NCBI RefSeq assembly: GCF_934525195.1
Contig: NZ_CAKSZA010000003.1
Span: forward strand, 233,736-297,735
Direction of reading: 5' to 3'
From: an uncultured Eubacterium sp.
Lineage (GTDB): Bacteria; Bacillota; Clostridia; Oscillospirales; Acutalibacteraceae
DNA: 64,000 bases
The notes below the pieces were generated by a model. That model saw only the letters and a program-made list of their open reading frames with translations, was not told where the DNA came from and did no database searches. The translations under genes were made by a program, and so were the position numbers. Numbering within the stretch: position 1 is the first letter of the stretch; each line of letters begins with the position of its first letter. Positions 15,826 to 23,174 of this stretch are shown here, one piece after another.

Positions 15826-15854
15826 TTGACAAACACCACGTAATGTGGTATATT
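15826..15854 (+). promoter_or_regulatory. infC operon promoter
   Basis: TTGACA (15826-15831), 17-bp spacer, TATATT (15849-15854). The spacer holds the dyad CCACGTAATGTGG (15835-15847), possibly a coincidence. Confidence 0.8.
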
Positions 15855-15860
15855 ATTTGC

Positions 15861-15982
15861 ACAACAAAGCAGAGCGAATGTTCTCCCCTTCAGCGTGAAG
15901 TAAAAAGGGCAATAATTTTTGAGATTATTGAGTACAGGCGTTTTGCGTTTGTACTTATTTATTTTTTAAAGAGGTGTTTTTT
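15861..15982 (+). promoter_or_regulatory. infC-rpmI-rplT leader with attenuator (L20-type leader)
   Basis: The roughly 120-nt 5' leader ends in a terminator-like hairpin (15931-15955: AGTACAGGCG/CGTTTGTACT) followed by a T-rich run to 15967, just before the SD. In Firmicutes this operon is autoregulated by L20 binding to a leader that mimics 23S rRNA and triggers premature termination. The architecture fits, but the L20 site itself was not identified by eye. Confidence 0.65.
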
Positions 15983-16498
15983 ATCAGCAAGGATGCTCCA
16001 CAGCTCAACGGCGAAATCAGAGATAAGGAATTAAGAGTAATTTCTGATTCGGGCGAACAATTAGGCATTATGAGCGCAAAAGAGGCACAGGCACTTGCAG
16101 ATGCAAGAGGCGTTGACCTTGTAAAAATTGCTCCTATGGCTAAACCGCCGGTTGCAAAAATTATGGACTACTCAAAGTATCGCTATGAGCAAACCAAGCG
16201 TGAAAAGGAAAATCGCAAAAAGCAAAAGACTGTTGAAACAAAGGAAATCAGACTTTCGCTTAATATTGATATCGGCGACTTTAATACCAAAGTCAACCAA
16301 GCACGCAAGTTCCTTGCAAAGGGCGATAAGCTCAAGGTGTCTATCCGCCTTCGCGGCAGAGAGATGGCTCACCCGGAGCTTGCCGAAACCAATATGCAAA
16401 GATTTGCTGAACAGCTTGTTGATGAAGCAAATATTGATAAAAAACCAAAGCTTGAGGGACGCCAAATTCTTATGTTTATGTCCCCAAAGACAAAGTAA
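15983..16498 (+). CDS. infC: Translation initiation factor IF-3, non-AUG (ATC) start
   Basis: 171-aa IF3, which binds the 30S subunit, keeps subunits apart and proofreads the start codon. An N-terminal domain, a Lys-rich linker (about 68-85; YEQTKREKENRKKQK) and a C-terminal domain (KVSIRLRGREMAHPELA) are present. I place the start at ATC 15983 because GAGGTG (15971-15976) sits 6 nt upstream and the family start is [I/M]-S-K-D. The alternative GTG at 15974 lies inside that SD. AUU/AUC starts are typical of infC and allow IF3 to repress itself. First gene of the infC-rpmI-rplT operon. Confidence 0.9.
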   Translation: MSKDAPQLNGEIRDKELRVISDSGEQLGIMSAKEAQALADARGVDLVKIAPMAKPPVAKIMDYSKYRYEQTKREKENRKKQKTVETKEIRLSLNIDIGDFNTKVNQARKFLAKGDKLKVSIRLRGREMAHPELAETNMQRFAEQLVDEANIDKKPKLEGRQILMFMSPKTK

Positions 16499-16522
16499 TT
16501 AATTTTAACGGAGGAAATAAAT

Positions 16523-16720
16523 ATGCCAAAAATTAAGACACACAGCGGCGCTAAGAAGCGTTTTAAGACAACTAAGAGCGGCAAGGTAAAGAGAGCTCAC
16601 GCTTACACTTCACACATTCTTACTAAAAAGACAACAAAGCGCAAGAGAAATCTTCGCAAGACTGCAGTTGCAGATGTAACCAATCAGAAGCAGTGCAAGA
16701 GACTTGTTCCTTATAAATAA
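16523..16720 (+). CDS. rpmI: 50S ribosomal protein L35
   Basis: 65-aa basic protein (MPKIKTHSGAKKRFKTTKSG) of standard length, with the family core R-x-H-x-x-x-H-I-L-T-K-K-T-x-K-R-K-R-x-L-R. It binds 23S rRNA. The SD is GGAGG, 7 nt before the ATG. Conserved position between infC and rplT. Confidence 0.97.
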   Translation: MPKIKTHSGAKKRFKTTKSGKVKRAHAYTSHILTKKTTKRKRNLRKTAVADVTNQKQCKRLVPYK

Positions 16721-16754
16721 GAAGAACGATTAAGACTTACGGAGGTAATTAACA

Positions 16755-17108
16755 ATGGCTAGAATTAAAGGCGCTATGGCGACTCGTAAAAGAAGAAAGA
16801 AAGTATTAAAGGCAGCTAAGGGCTACTATGGATCAAAGCACACCTTGTTCAAGACTGCTAAACAAGCAGTAATGAAGAGCGGTCAGTATGCATATATCGG
16901 CAGAAAGCAGAAGAAGAGAGATTTCAGAAGAATTTGGATCACTCGTATTTCTGCAGCAGCAAAGATGAATGGTATGAACTATTCATCATTTATGAACGGT
17001 CTCAAGAAGGCAGGCATCGACCTCAACAGAAAGATGCTCTCAGAGATTGCAATCGCAGACCCTGCAGGCTTCGCAACACTTGTTGAAGCAGCAAAGGCAG
17101 CACTCTAA
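16755..17108 (+). CDS. rplT: 50S ribosomal protein L20
   Basis: 117-aa ribosome assembly protein and autorepressor of this operon in other Firmicutes. A long basic N-terminal helix (about 1-60; RKRRKKVLKAAKGYYGSKH) precedes a globular RNA-binding C-terminus (FMNGLKKAGIDLNRKMLSEIA). The SD is GGAGGT. A strong terminator follows. Confidence 0.97.
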   Translation: MARIKGAMATRKRRKKVLKAAKGYYGSKHTLFKTAKQAVMKSGQYAYIGRKQKKRDFRRIWITRISAAAKMNGMNYSSFMNGLKKAGIDLNRKMLSEIAIADPAGFATLVEAAKAAL

Positions 17109-17126
17109 TCAATAACGATTAAACAA

Positions 17127-17154
17127 AAAAGCATCCGTAATCACGGATGCTTTT
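17127..17154. terminator. Terminator between rplT and the DivIVA-like gene
   Basis: GCATCCGT/ACGGATGC 8-bp stem with an AATC loop, flanked by AAAA and TTTT, so it can work in both directions for the convergent genes. Confidence 0.85.
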
Positions 17155-17175
17155 AGTTATGTATGATTATCAAAT

Positions 17176-18000
17176 TTAGTTGTTGCTGACTCTGTTGAGG
17201 ATGTCATGGAGGACTGCGTCTTTGTCAACGCTTTCGTCAACGGCAGGAGCAACAGGTGCTTGTGCTTCGGTTTCCTGAACAACTGCTTGTACAGGTTCTG
17301 CATTTACCTCTGCTTTTGGAGCAACAGGAACTTCAATAACTTCTGTTCTGATTGCCTTGCCCTTTGTTTCTGTTTGGAACGAATCGAAAAATTCTTTGTA
17401 TTCCTCTGCGACTGCCTGTGCCTTGTCGGCGTTGGCGGTCTTGATTTGCTGAATTGAGTCCATTGCTGTGGCAATTTCTGTTGCCTTTTTAATCATTGCG
17501 TCTGTGTTTGCGGAAACTGCGTTAATCTCCTTTGTGAGATTTGTGAGCAATGCCTTGATGTCGGTATTGATGAGGTTGTATGCGTTGATTGCTTTTTGAG
17601 CCTCTGCTTTTGCTTCAGCCGACACATCCTCGATTTTCTGCAAAAATTCCTGTGAGCCTGCGGTTGCATCGTCGGTGATTTTTGCTCCGCTTTCGTATGC
17701 GGAATAGAAAATTTGACCGATGCTTGCGATGTAATCATTGTTTGATTTTTCGGTTTCTGCAAGCTTTTCGTCACATTCTGCAAGCTTTTTGTTGAGTTCT
17801 TCAACAACTTCGTTGAGCTGTGCAACTTCGTTGTTGAGTTTTGTGTTTTCGTTGTAATATTTATCAGCCTTGAGTGCGTTGTGCTCTGCAAGGTCAAGTG
17901 CTTTTTTAAGGATTTCGTTTTCGCTTTCAAGCTTTGAAACATATTCGTTTACGGATTTTTTGCTGTATCCGCCGATAAATGAGGACTTGAATTCTGCCAT
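17176..18000 (-). CDS. DivIVA-like coiled-coil protein
   Basis: 274 aa. The N-terminus (FKSSFIGGYSKKSVNEYVSKLESENEIL) has the DivIVA/GpsB-type pattern F-x(5-7)-GY-x(3)-V-x(2)-Y with an aromatic/basic membrane-contact tip. A long coiled coil follows (about 25-215, heptad-rich Leu/Ala/Glu/Lys) and then a disordered Val/Pro/Ala/Glu-rich tail (about 225-260), and a short charged C-terminus. DivIVA-class proteins sense curved membrane and recruit division, wall-synthesis or sporulation factors; the exact partner is unknown here. It is monocistronic, with promoter and convergent terminator visible, and the SD is AAAAGGAG. Confidence 0.7.
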   Translation of the reverse strand: MAEFKSSFIGGYSKKSVNEYVSKLESENEILKKALDLAEHNALKADKYYNENTKLNNEVAQLNEVVEELNKKLAECDEKLAETEKSNNDYIASIGQIFYSAYESGAKITDDATAGSQEFLQKIEDVSAEAKAEAQKAINAYNLINTDIKALLTNLTKEINAVSANTDAMIKKATEIATAMDSIQQIKTANADKAQAVAEEYKEFFDSFQTETKGKAIRTEVIEVPVAPKAEVNAEPVQAVVQETEAQAPVAPAVDESVDKDAVLHDILNRVSNN

Positions 18001-18031
18001 TTTTATCTCTCCTTTTATTTTCGGTTATAAT

Positions 18032-18060
18032 ATTATATCACAAAACCGCACCGAATACAA
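18032..18060 (-). promoter_or_regulatory. Promoter of the DivIVA-like gene
   Basis: Minus strand TTGTAT (18060-18055), 17-bp spacer, TATAAT (18037-18032). Confidence 0.6.
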
Positions 18061-18107
18061 TGCGGCAGATAAGGTGGAACAATGCCGAGGAGCACCTACA
18101 TATAGAT

Positions 18108-19256
18108 TTAATCATCATAGTTTTCAAGGAAATTGTGCTTTATGCCGTCCTTTTTGTAGGCAATTACGGTGTCGATATTTACATTTTCAACACTTCTGAA
18201 AATGTTGCTTTCAACTTGCGGATTGATTTTTGCCATTTCTCTAATCATATTTTTGATTTCCTGACGCTTTGATGAGGTCTCAAAGTCATCGGATGCACAT
18301 TCCTCGGTGAATTTGCACGCACATTGGATGAAATGCAAATTGTTGTAGTCACGCCAACGCTTGATGTCGTCCTCACGGATGAGATACATCGGGCGAATAA
18401 GCTCCATTCCTTCAAAGTTTGTTGAGTGAAGCTTTGGCATCATTGTTTGTACCTGACCGCCGTAGAGCATACCCATAAGCACGGTTTCGATGACATCATC
18501 ATAGTGATGACCGAGTGCGATTTTGTTGCAACCGAGCTCCTTTGCTTTGTTGTAGAGATAGCCTCTCCTCATCCTCGCACAGAGGTAACACGGCGATTTT
18601 TCGATGTGCAAAACCGATTCAAAAATATTCGATTCAAAAACCGTGATAGGTACATTTAACAGCTTTGCATTTCTTTCAATAATTTCTCTGTTTTCGGGGC
18701 TGTAACCCGGGTCCATAACAAGAAAAACAACTTCAAACGGGAACTTGTTGTGCCTTTTTAGTTCCTGAAAAAGCTTTGCCATAAGCATTGAATCCTTGCC
18801 GCCCGAAATGCAAACGGCGATTTTGTCGCCCTCCTCAATGAGTTTGTAGTCGTTGAGTGCGGCGGTGAATCTGCTCCAAATTTGCTTGTGGAATTTTTTG
18901 TTTATGCTCCGTTCAACATCTTTTGAACGGTCGGAGTCAACTTCTGATTCGCTGAGCATATAGCCGTAATATCCGTCCACGAGATAGACCGCACAAAAAC
19001 CGCTTTCTCTCAATTTTTCGGCAGTAGGCTTGCTGAAAGTTCCGTTTTTGCAACAGATAATCAAGAGTTTGTCCTTTGGCAAGGTGTCGAGTTGTTCGTC
19101 TATTTTATTTTGCGGAATGTTGACAGCACCGTTTATTGAGCCATAGGCAAACGCTCTTTCGTCACGAATGTCAACAACAATGTAATCGCTACAATCTAAC
19201 GACTTCATTTCGTTAACAGAAATTTCTTTGATTTTGTTAAAATCGTTTTTTGTCAT
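18108..19256 (-). CDS. Rhodanese domain fused to a TtcA-like PP-loop tRNA thiolase
   Basis: 382 aa from the ATG at 19256, preferred because AGGTG precedes it. Residues 10 to about 105 are a rhodanese (sulfurtransferase) domain with a persulfide-loop Cys at 68/69 (IICCKNGTFS). From about 125 the protein is an ATP-pyrophosphatase of the TtcA group: PP-loop SGGKDS (151-156), the Fe-S/catalytic motif CYLCARMRRG, and GHHYDDVIET. TtcA-type enzymes adenylate and thiolate C32 of tRNA; the attached rhodanese could supply the sulfur. The combination is logical, but the tRNA position modified is not provable from sequence. It is a single gene with its own promoter. Confidence 0.82.
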   Translation of the reverse strand: MTKNDFNKIKEISVNEMKSLDCSDYIVVDIRDERAFAYGSINGAVNIPQNKIDEQLDTLPKDKLLIICCKNGTFSKPTAEKLRESGFCAVYLVDGYYGYMLSESEVDSDRSKDVERSINKKFHKQIWSRFTAALNDYKLIEEGDKIAVCISGGKDSMLMAKLFQELKRHNKFPFEVVFLVMDPGYSPENREIIERNAKLLNVPITVFESNIFESVLHIEKSPCYLCARMRRGYLYNKAKELGCNKIALGHHYDDVIETVLMGMLYGGQVQTMMPKLHSTNFEGMELIRPMYLIREDDIKRWRDYNNLHFIQCACKFTEECASDDFETSSKRQEIKNMIREMAKINPQVESNIFRSVENVNIDTVIAYKKDGIKHNFLENYDD

Positions 19257-19290
19257 ACCGCACCTGCCAAAAGTAATTATTTTCACCAAT

Positions 19291-19318
19291 ATTATAGCAG
19301 AAAAGAGCAGAATTGCAA
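19291..19318 (-). promoter_or_regulatory. Promoter of the rhodanese-TtcA-like gene
   Basis: Minus strand TTGCAA (19318-19313), 16-bp spacer, TATAAT (19296-19291). Confidence 0.6.
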
Positions 19319-19417
19319 CAGAAAACTCAATTTGCAGTTGTTGTTATGTTTTGCTTTATGACAGCAAAAGCACGGCTTTCTTTATCAAATCTTAGTTATT
19401 CCTTGGTTAGTTCTTTG

Positions 19418-19446
19418 TTGACTCGGTTATTTTGGATTGATATAAT
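19418..19446 (+). promoter_or_regulatory. Promoter of the YdcF-like gene, almost no leader
   Basis: TTGACT (19418-19423), 17-bp spacer, TATAAT (19441-19446). The predicted transcription start, near 19453, lies only 1-10 nt before the candidate start codons. Confidence 0.75.
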
Positions 19447-19462
19447 GTAGACGGTGATGGAT

Positions 19463-20233
19463 ATGAAAAAAGGGATAAGAACAATCATAGGCTTATTTGC
19501 TTTCGTGATTGCTGTTTTTTATATAGGTCCGCTTGTTACAACCGGCGAAATAAACATCGGTGTTGTTGCAGGACTTGGTGTTGCAGGTGTTTTGCTTTTG
19601 TATGCACTGTTCTATGATAAGGTTAATCTTGCCGTGAATAAGTTTAATTCAAAAGCTATAGGAAAGATTATCACTTCGGTTGTGTGTATTGTGCTTGTTG
19701 TCGGAATCGGCGTTGGAGGATTTGCGTTGGGAAATGTTGTGACGCATAGTGGCAAAAGCAATCACAAAACGGAATATGCTATTGTCCTTGGTTGTGTTGT
19801 CAGAGGCGACCAACCCGGTATTTTTTTAAAAAAGAGAATTAACTCGGCATATGAGTATTTAAAGGAGAATCCAAACTCTAAAGTTGTTTTGAGCGGTGGA
19901 CAGGGTAACGGCGAAAATATTTCTGAAGCGCAATGTATGTATAATGAACTTACTCAAATGGGGATTGAATCAAGCAGACTTATTCTTGAGGACAAGTCAA
20001 CTTCTACACAAGAAAATTTTGAGAATTCAGTAAAACTTTTAAAAAATAATGGTGTGGAAATTGATGAAATAACTGTTGTTACAAATGATTTTCATGAATA
20101 CAGAGCAAGTAAGTTTGCTGAAAGAAGCGGACTGAAAGCATATCAATATCCGTGCAAAACCCCTTGGAACGGATATATGCCGTTTGCTACTCGTGAAGCG
20201 TTTGCGGTTGTTTATCAAATATATATGAATTGA
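19463..20233 (+). CDS. YdcF/SanA-like DUF218 membrane protein
   Basis: About 256 aa. There are three hydrophobic N-terminal segments (roughly 5-25, 33-50, 65-90), then an extracytoplasmic DUF218 domain. It starts at YAIVLGCVVRGDQPGIFLKKRI and has VVLSGGQGNGE, the strand DKSTSTQENFENS and TNDFHEYRA, all typical of the ElyC/SanA/YdcF group. Some of these affect envelope or vancomycin tolerance in other bacteria, but the biochemistry is unknown. Start codon is uncertain: GTG 19454, ATG 19457 and ATG 19463 are in frame; I use 19463, though the predicted mRNA would be nearly leaderless. Confidence 0.8.
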   Translation: MKKGIRTIIGLFAFVIAVFYIGPLVTTGEINIGVVAGLGVAGVLLLYALFYDKVNLAVNKFNSKAIGKIITSVVCIVLVVGIGVGGFALGNVVTHSGKSNHKTEYAIVLGCVVRGDQPGIFLKKRINSAYEYLKENPNSKVVLSGGQGNGENISEAQCMYNELTQMGIESSRLILEDKSTSTQENFENSVKLLKNNGVEIDEITVVTNDFHEYRASKFAERSGLKAYQYPCKTPWNGYMPFATREAFAVVYQIYMN

Positions 20234-20238
20234 ATATC

Positions 20239-20268
20239 AAGCTCTCCAAAATGAAAAAGGGGAGCTTT
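20239..20268 (+). terminator. Terminator stem of the YdcF-like gene, abutted by repeat copy 2
   Basis: AAGCTCTCC pairs with GGGGAGCTT across an A-rich loop. The T-tract is cut to TTT exactly where repeat copy 2 begins, suggesting insertion into the tail of a pre-existing terminator. Confidence 0.55.
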
Positions 20269-20559
20269 AGACTGTCGATAAAGCTCCTGAACCACGCCAA
20301 AATATTCAACTGATTTGCCTCCACTTAAATGTAAGGGGTGCGGGTCTCCTGTGGAGACCTCTGCATTTTAATGCAGAAGCACCGACCGAACCGGCAGGTG
20401 AGACGGTGGCAACACGAAGTGTTGACGGTGGGGTTTTAAAAATGCTGTAAGTATCGAACTTACAGCATTTTTGGCGTTTTTCGTTTTTTGCTCAGTCGAG
20501 GTACCATCGTACATCTTCCTTCGCAAGAAAACGAAATTCAGAACCTTTCTCAACAGCCT
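20269..20559 (+). repeat. MITE-like dispersed repeat, copy 2 (long form)
   Basis: A 291-bp element of the same family as 569-796, same orientation. The left terminus AGACTGTCGATAAAGCTCCTGA matches the reverse complement of the right terminus (AGGCTGTTGAGAAAGGTTCTGA). It has an extra internal part with two more dyads: GGTCTCC-TGT-GGAGACC, and TCTGCATT/AATGCAGA. It contains an intrinsic terminator at 20438-20472 and lies directly after the YdcF-like gene. This element and its neighbours fill the 438-bp gap to the next gene. Confidence 0.85.
20438..20472 (+). terminator. Intrinsic terminator inside repeat copy 2
   Basis: Same 15-bp stem as in copy 1 (AAAAATGCTGTAAGT/ACTTACAGCATTTTT). Confidence 0.75.
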
Positions 20560-20560
20560 A

Positions 20561-20600
20561 CAGCGTGTTGGAAACACTTTTTCGACACGCTGATTGTTTT
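20561..20600 (+). terminator. Terminator hairpin after repeat copy 2
   Basis: CAGCGTGT pairs with ACACGCTG, followed by ATTGTTTTTG. Confidence 0.55.
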
Positions 20601-20671
20601 TGTTTTGTGCTTTTGCGTCAAAAAAGATAATATTCTTGTAATAAGATTGAAAATATATTATAATAATTTTT

Positions 20672-21415
20672 ATGGAATATAATTATGAAAGACTGTCGGA
20701 CAATATAAAAATCGCAGTCAGCCCCGACCACACTTTTGGCACGGATGCGGTGCTTTTGTCGCATTTTGCAAAGCCGAAATACAAGGACAAGGCGCTTGAT
20801 ATGGGCACAGGTTGCGGAATTATTCCGTTGTTGTGGCTTCGTGATGAGAGGCAGACGGATGTGCATTGTCTGGATATTCAACAAAATGCCTTTGAGCAGG
20901 TTAATGCTTCGATAAAATATAATAATTTGAACGGCAGGCTCACACCGCACCTTTGCGATTTGAGGAAAATCAACGAGGAATTTTCGGCGGAATGTTTCAC
21001 CCTTGTCACGATGAATCCGCCGTACAAGCCGATTAACACAGGCTTTGAGTCGCTTGGTGAAAGTGCAAGGATTGCTCGCCACGAGGTGTGTTGCAACATT
21101 GAGGATGCAGTCAAGGCGGCTTCGTATCTGCTCACTTATGCAGGCAGATTTTGTATGTGTCACCGCCCGGAAAGGCTGGTTGATGCACTTGCGATTATGA
21201 GGCAATACAAAATTGAACCGAAACGACTTCGATTTGTGATTGACAAGCAGGGCGAAGAACCTTTTTTGTTTTTGGTAGAGGGAAAAAAGGGGGCAAAACC
21301 GTTTTTGCGTGTTGAACCTACTTTGGTTATCAAAAACGAGGAGAGCAAGTTCACTCCCGAGATGATAGAAATTTACGGCTCTTATGCCGACGGATACGAG
21401 GATAAAATCAGATAA
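20672..21415 (+). CDS. tRNA1(Val) A37 N6-methyltransferase-like protein (TrmN6/YabB)
   Basis: 247-aa class I SAM-dependent methyltransferase. The SAM motif is LDMGTGCGIIPLL (about 42-54), the acidic ribose-binding residue lies in VHCLDIQ, and the catalytic N-methyltransferase motif is NPPY (MNPPYKP, about 113-119). The H-T-F-G-T-D-A-V-L-L N-terminus is typical of the TrmN6/YfiC/YabB group that methylates an adenine in tRNA. Its stop overlaps the rsmI start by one base; the yabB-rsmI pairing is conserved in Firmicutes, supporting the assignment. It heads the five-gene run up to the TatD-family gene (24862). Confidence 0.85.
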   Translation: MEYNYERLSDNIKIAVSPDHTFGTDAVLLSHFAKPKYKDKALDMGTGCGIIPLLWLRDERQTDVHCLDIQQNAFEQVNASIKYNNLNGRLTPHLCDLRKINEEFSAECFTLVTMNPPYKPINTGFESLGESARIARHEVCCNIEDAVKAASYLLTYAGRFCMCHRPERLVDALAIMRQYKIEPKRLRFVIDKQGEEPFLFLVEGKKGAKPFLRVEPTLVIKNEESKFTPEMIEIYGSYADGYEDKIR

Positions 21416-22233
21416 TGAGCGGAAAATTATATGTTGTGGGCACTCCGATCGGCAACCTCGGCGATTTTTCTCCGAGAGCGATTGAAACGCTTGAAAATGT
21501 GGATTTCATTGCCGCCGAGGACACGAGAGTTACCCTGAAACTGCTTAATCATTTTGGCATAAAAAAAGAAATGGTTAGCTATTTTGAACATAACAAAAAT
21601 GAGCGAGGCGAGGCGATTATTTCTCGACTTGCAAACGGCGAAACCTGTGCAATATGCACGGATGCAGGTATGCCGGCAATTTCCGACCCGGGTGAGGATT
21701 TGGTCAGACTTTGCCACGAAAACGGCATTGCGGTGGAGAGTGTTCCCGGTCCGACCGCCTTTGCCACGGCGCTTGCAATTTCGGGTATGAACACAAGAAA
21801 GTTCACTTTTGAGGGCTTTCTCTCTGCGAACAAAAAGGAACGCAGGGCAGAACTCGAAGAGGTGCAGAACGAAAAACGCACACTTGTTTTTTATGAAGCA
21901 CCGCACAAATTGACCCAAACGCTCAAGGATATGTATGAGATTTTGGGTGACCGTGAAATCGCCCTTGTAAAAGAAATCACAAAAATGCACGAAAGCGTTG
22001 TTCGCACAGATTTGGCAACGGCTTCGGCTATGTTTGATGAGGAAAAGCCAAAGGGCGAATTTGTTGTTATTGTTGACGGAAAAAAGGCGGAGGAAAAGGA
22101 AATATCGTTTGAAAGTGCGGTCGAGGAGGCAAAGCGTCTTATGGCAGAAGGAATGAGCACAAACTCTGCCGCAAAAGAGGTTGCAAAGGTGACTTCCTTT
22201 AAGAAAAACGATATTTACAAGGCTTTGCTATGA
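21415..22233 (+). CDS. rsmI: 16S rRNA (cytidine1402-2'-O)-methyltransferase
   Basis: 272-aa SAM-dependent tetrapyrrole-methylase-fold enzyme that 2'-O-methylates C1402 in the ribosomal P site. Diagnostic blocks are LYVVGTPIGNLGDFSPRAIE, VDFIAAEDTRVT, SYFEHNKNER and CTDAGMPAISDPGEDLV near the N-terminus, and a C-terminal extension with KGEFVVIVDG. ATG overlaps the upstream stop (TAATGA), and the end overlaps the next gene by 4 nt, so this is a tightly coupled operon. Confidence 0.95.
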   Translation: MSGKLYVVGTPIGNLGDFSPRAIETLENVDFIAAEDTRVTLKLLNHFGIKKEMVSYFEHNKNERGEAIISRLANGETCAICTDAGMPAISDPGEDLVRLCHENGIAVESVPGPTAFATALAISGMNTRKFTFEGFLSANKKERRAELEEVQNEKRTLVFYEAPHKLTQTLKDMYEILGDREIALVKEITKMHESVVRTDLATASAMFDEEKPKGEFVVIVDGKKAEEKEISFESAVEEAKRLMAEGMSTNSAAKEVAKVTSFKKNDIYKALL

Positions 22234-23108
22234 TTTGTAATGCGTGCCCAAGAGGGTGTAATGTTGACCGAGAAGTGTCGCTTGGATATTGCAAAAGCCC
22301 TGAGAAATTTAAGCTTGCCCGTGCTTCGCTCCACTATTGGGAAGAGCCGTGCATAAGCGGAAAAAACGGTTCGGGCGCAATCTTTTTCAGCGGTTGCAAT
22401 CTCGGTTGTGTGTTCTGCCAGAATTATGAAATCAGCCACGGATGCAAAGGCGTTGAGGTCAGCGATGACGAGCTTGTTCGCATTATGAAACGGCTTGTTG
22501 ACGAGGGTGCAAACAATATCAATTTTGTCAACCCGACTCATTATTCGCTTCAGCTTTTGCGTGTGCTGGAAAAATACAAACCGCCTGTTCCGATTGTGTA
22601 CAACACTTCTGGATATGACAGCGTTGAAACCTTGAAAATGCTTGACGGGGCGGTGGATATTTATCTGCCCGATTTTAAGTATATAAGACCTGATAAGGCT
22701 TTGAAATACAGCAAGGCGGAGGATTATCCGCAGGTTGCCGAGGAGGCACTTGCAGAGATGAAACGGCAGGTCGGCGGTGATGTTTTTGACGAAAACGGCA
22801 TAATGCAACGGGGTATGATTATCCGTCACCTCGTTTTGCCGTCAAACACAAATTCGTCAATTTCGGTGCTTGATTATTTGGCGGAGAATTTTGGAGATAC
22901 ATACATTTCGGTTATGGCGCAGTATGTGCCGTGTGGGGATTTAACCGAATACAAAGAAATCAACAGACGCCTTACACAAAGGGAATACGACAAGGTGGTA
23001 AATCATATTTTCGACCTCGGACTTCAAAAGATTTTTGTGCAGGAACTTGAGTCTGCGGTGACAGACTACATTCCCGATTTTGATTTGACGGGTGTGGTTG
23101 ATTTTTAG
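22230..23108 (+). CDS. PflX-like radical SAM protein
   Basis: 292 aa. It has an N-terminal Cys cluster (CNACPRGC...GYC, residues 3-22) typical of the COG1313/PflX group, then the radical SAM motif CNLGCVFC (C-x3-C-x2-C), then a TIM-barrel core with NFVNPTHY and YNTSGYDS. The group is related to glycyl-radical activating enzymes, but no substrate is established, and there is no glycyl-radical enzyme gene in the window. The start ATG lies within the end of rsmI (ATGA overlap). Confidence 0.85.
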   Translation: MICNACPRGCNVDREVSLGYCKSPEKFKLARASLHYWEEPCISGKNGSGAIFFSGCNLGCVFCQNYEISHGCKGVEVSDDELVRIMKRLVDEGANNINFVNPTHYSLQLLRVLEKYKPPVPIVYNTSGYDSVETLKMLDGAVDIYLPDFKYIRPDKALKYSKAEDYPQVAEEALAEMKRQVGGDVFDENGIMQRGMIIRHLVLPSNTNSSISVLDYLAENFGDTYISVMAQYVPCGDLTEYKEINRRLTQREYDKVVNHIFDLGLQKIFVQELESAVTDYIPDFDLTGVVDF

Positions 23109-23174
23109 CACTTTATCTGCTAAAATATTTTTTAATGGAGTAAAAAATATTTATTATATAAAAGGGGTTTTATT

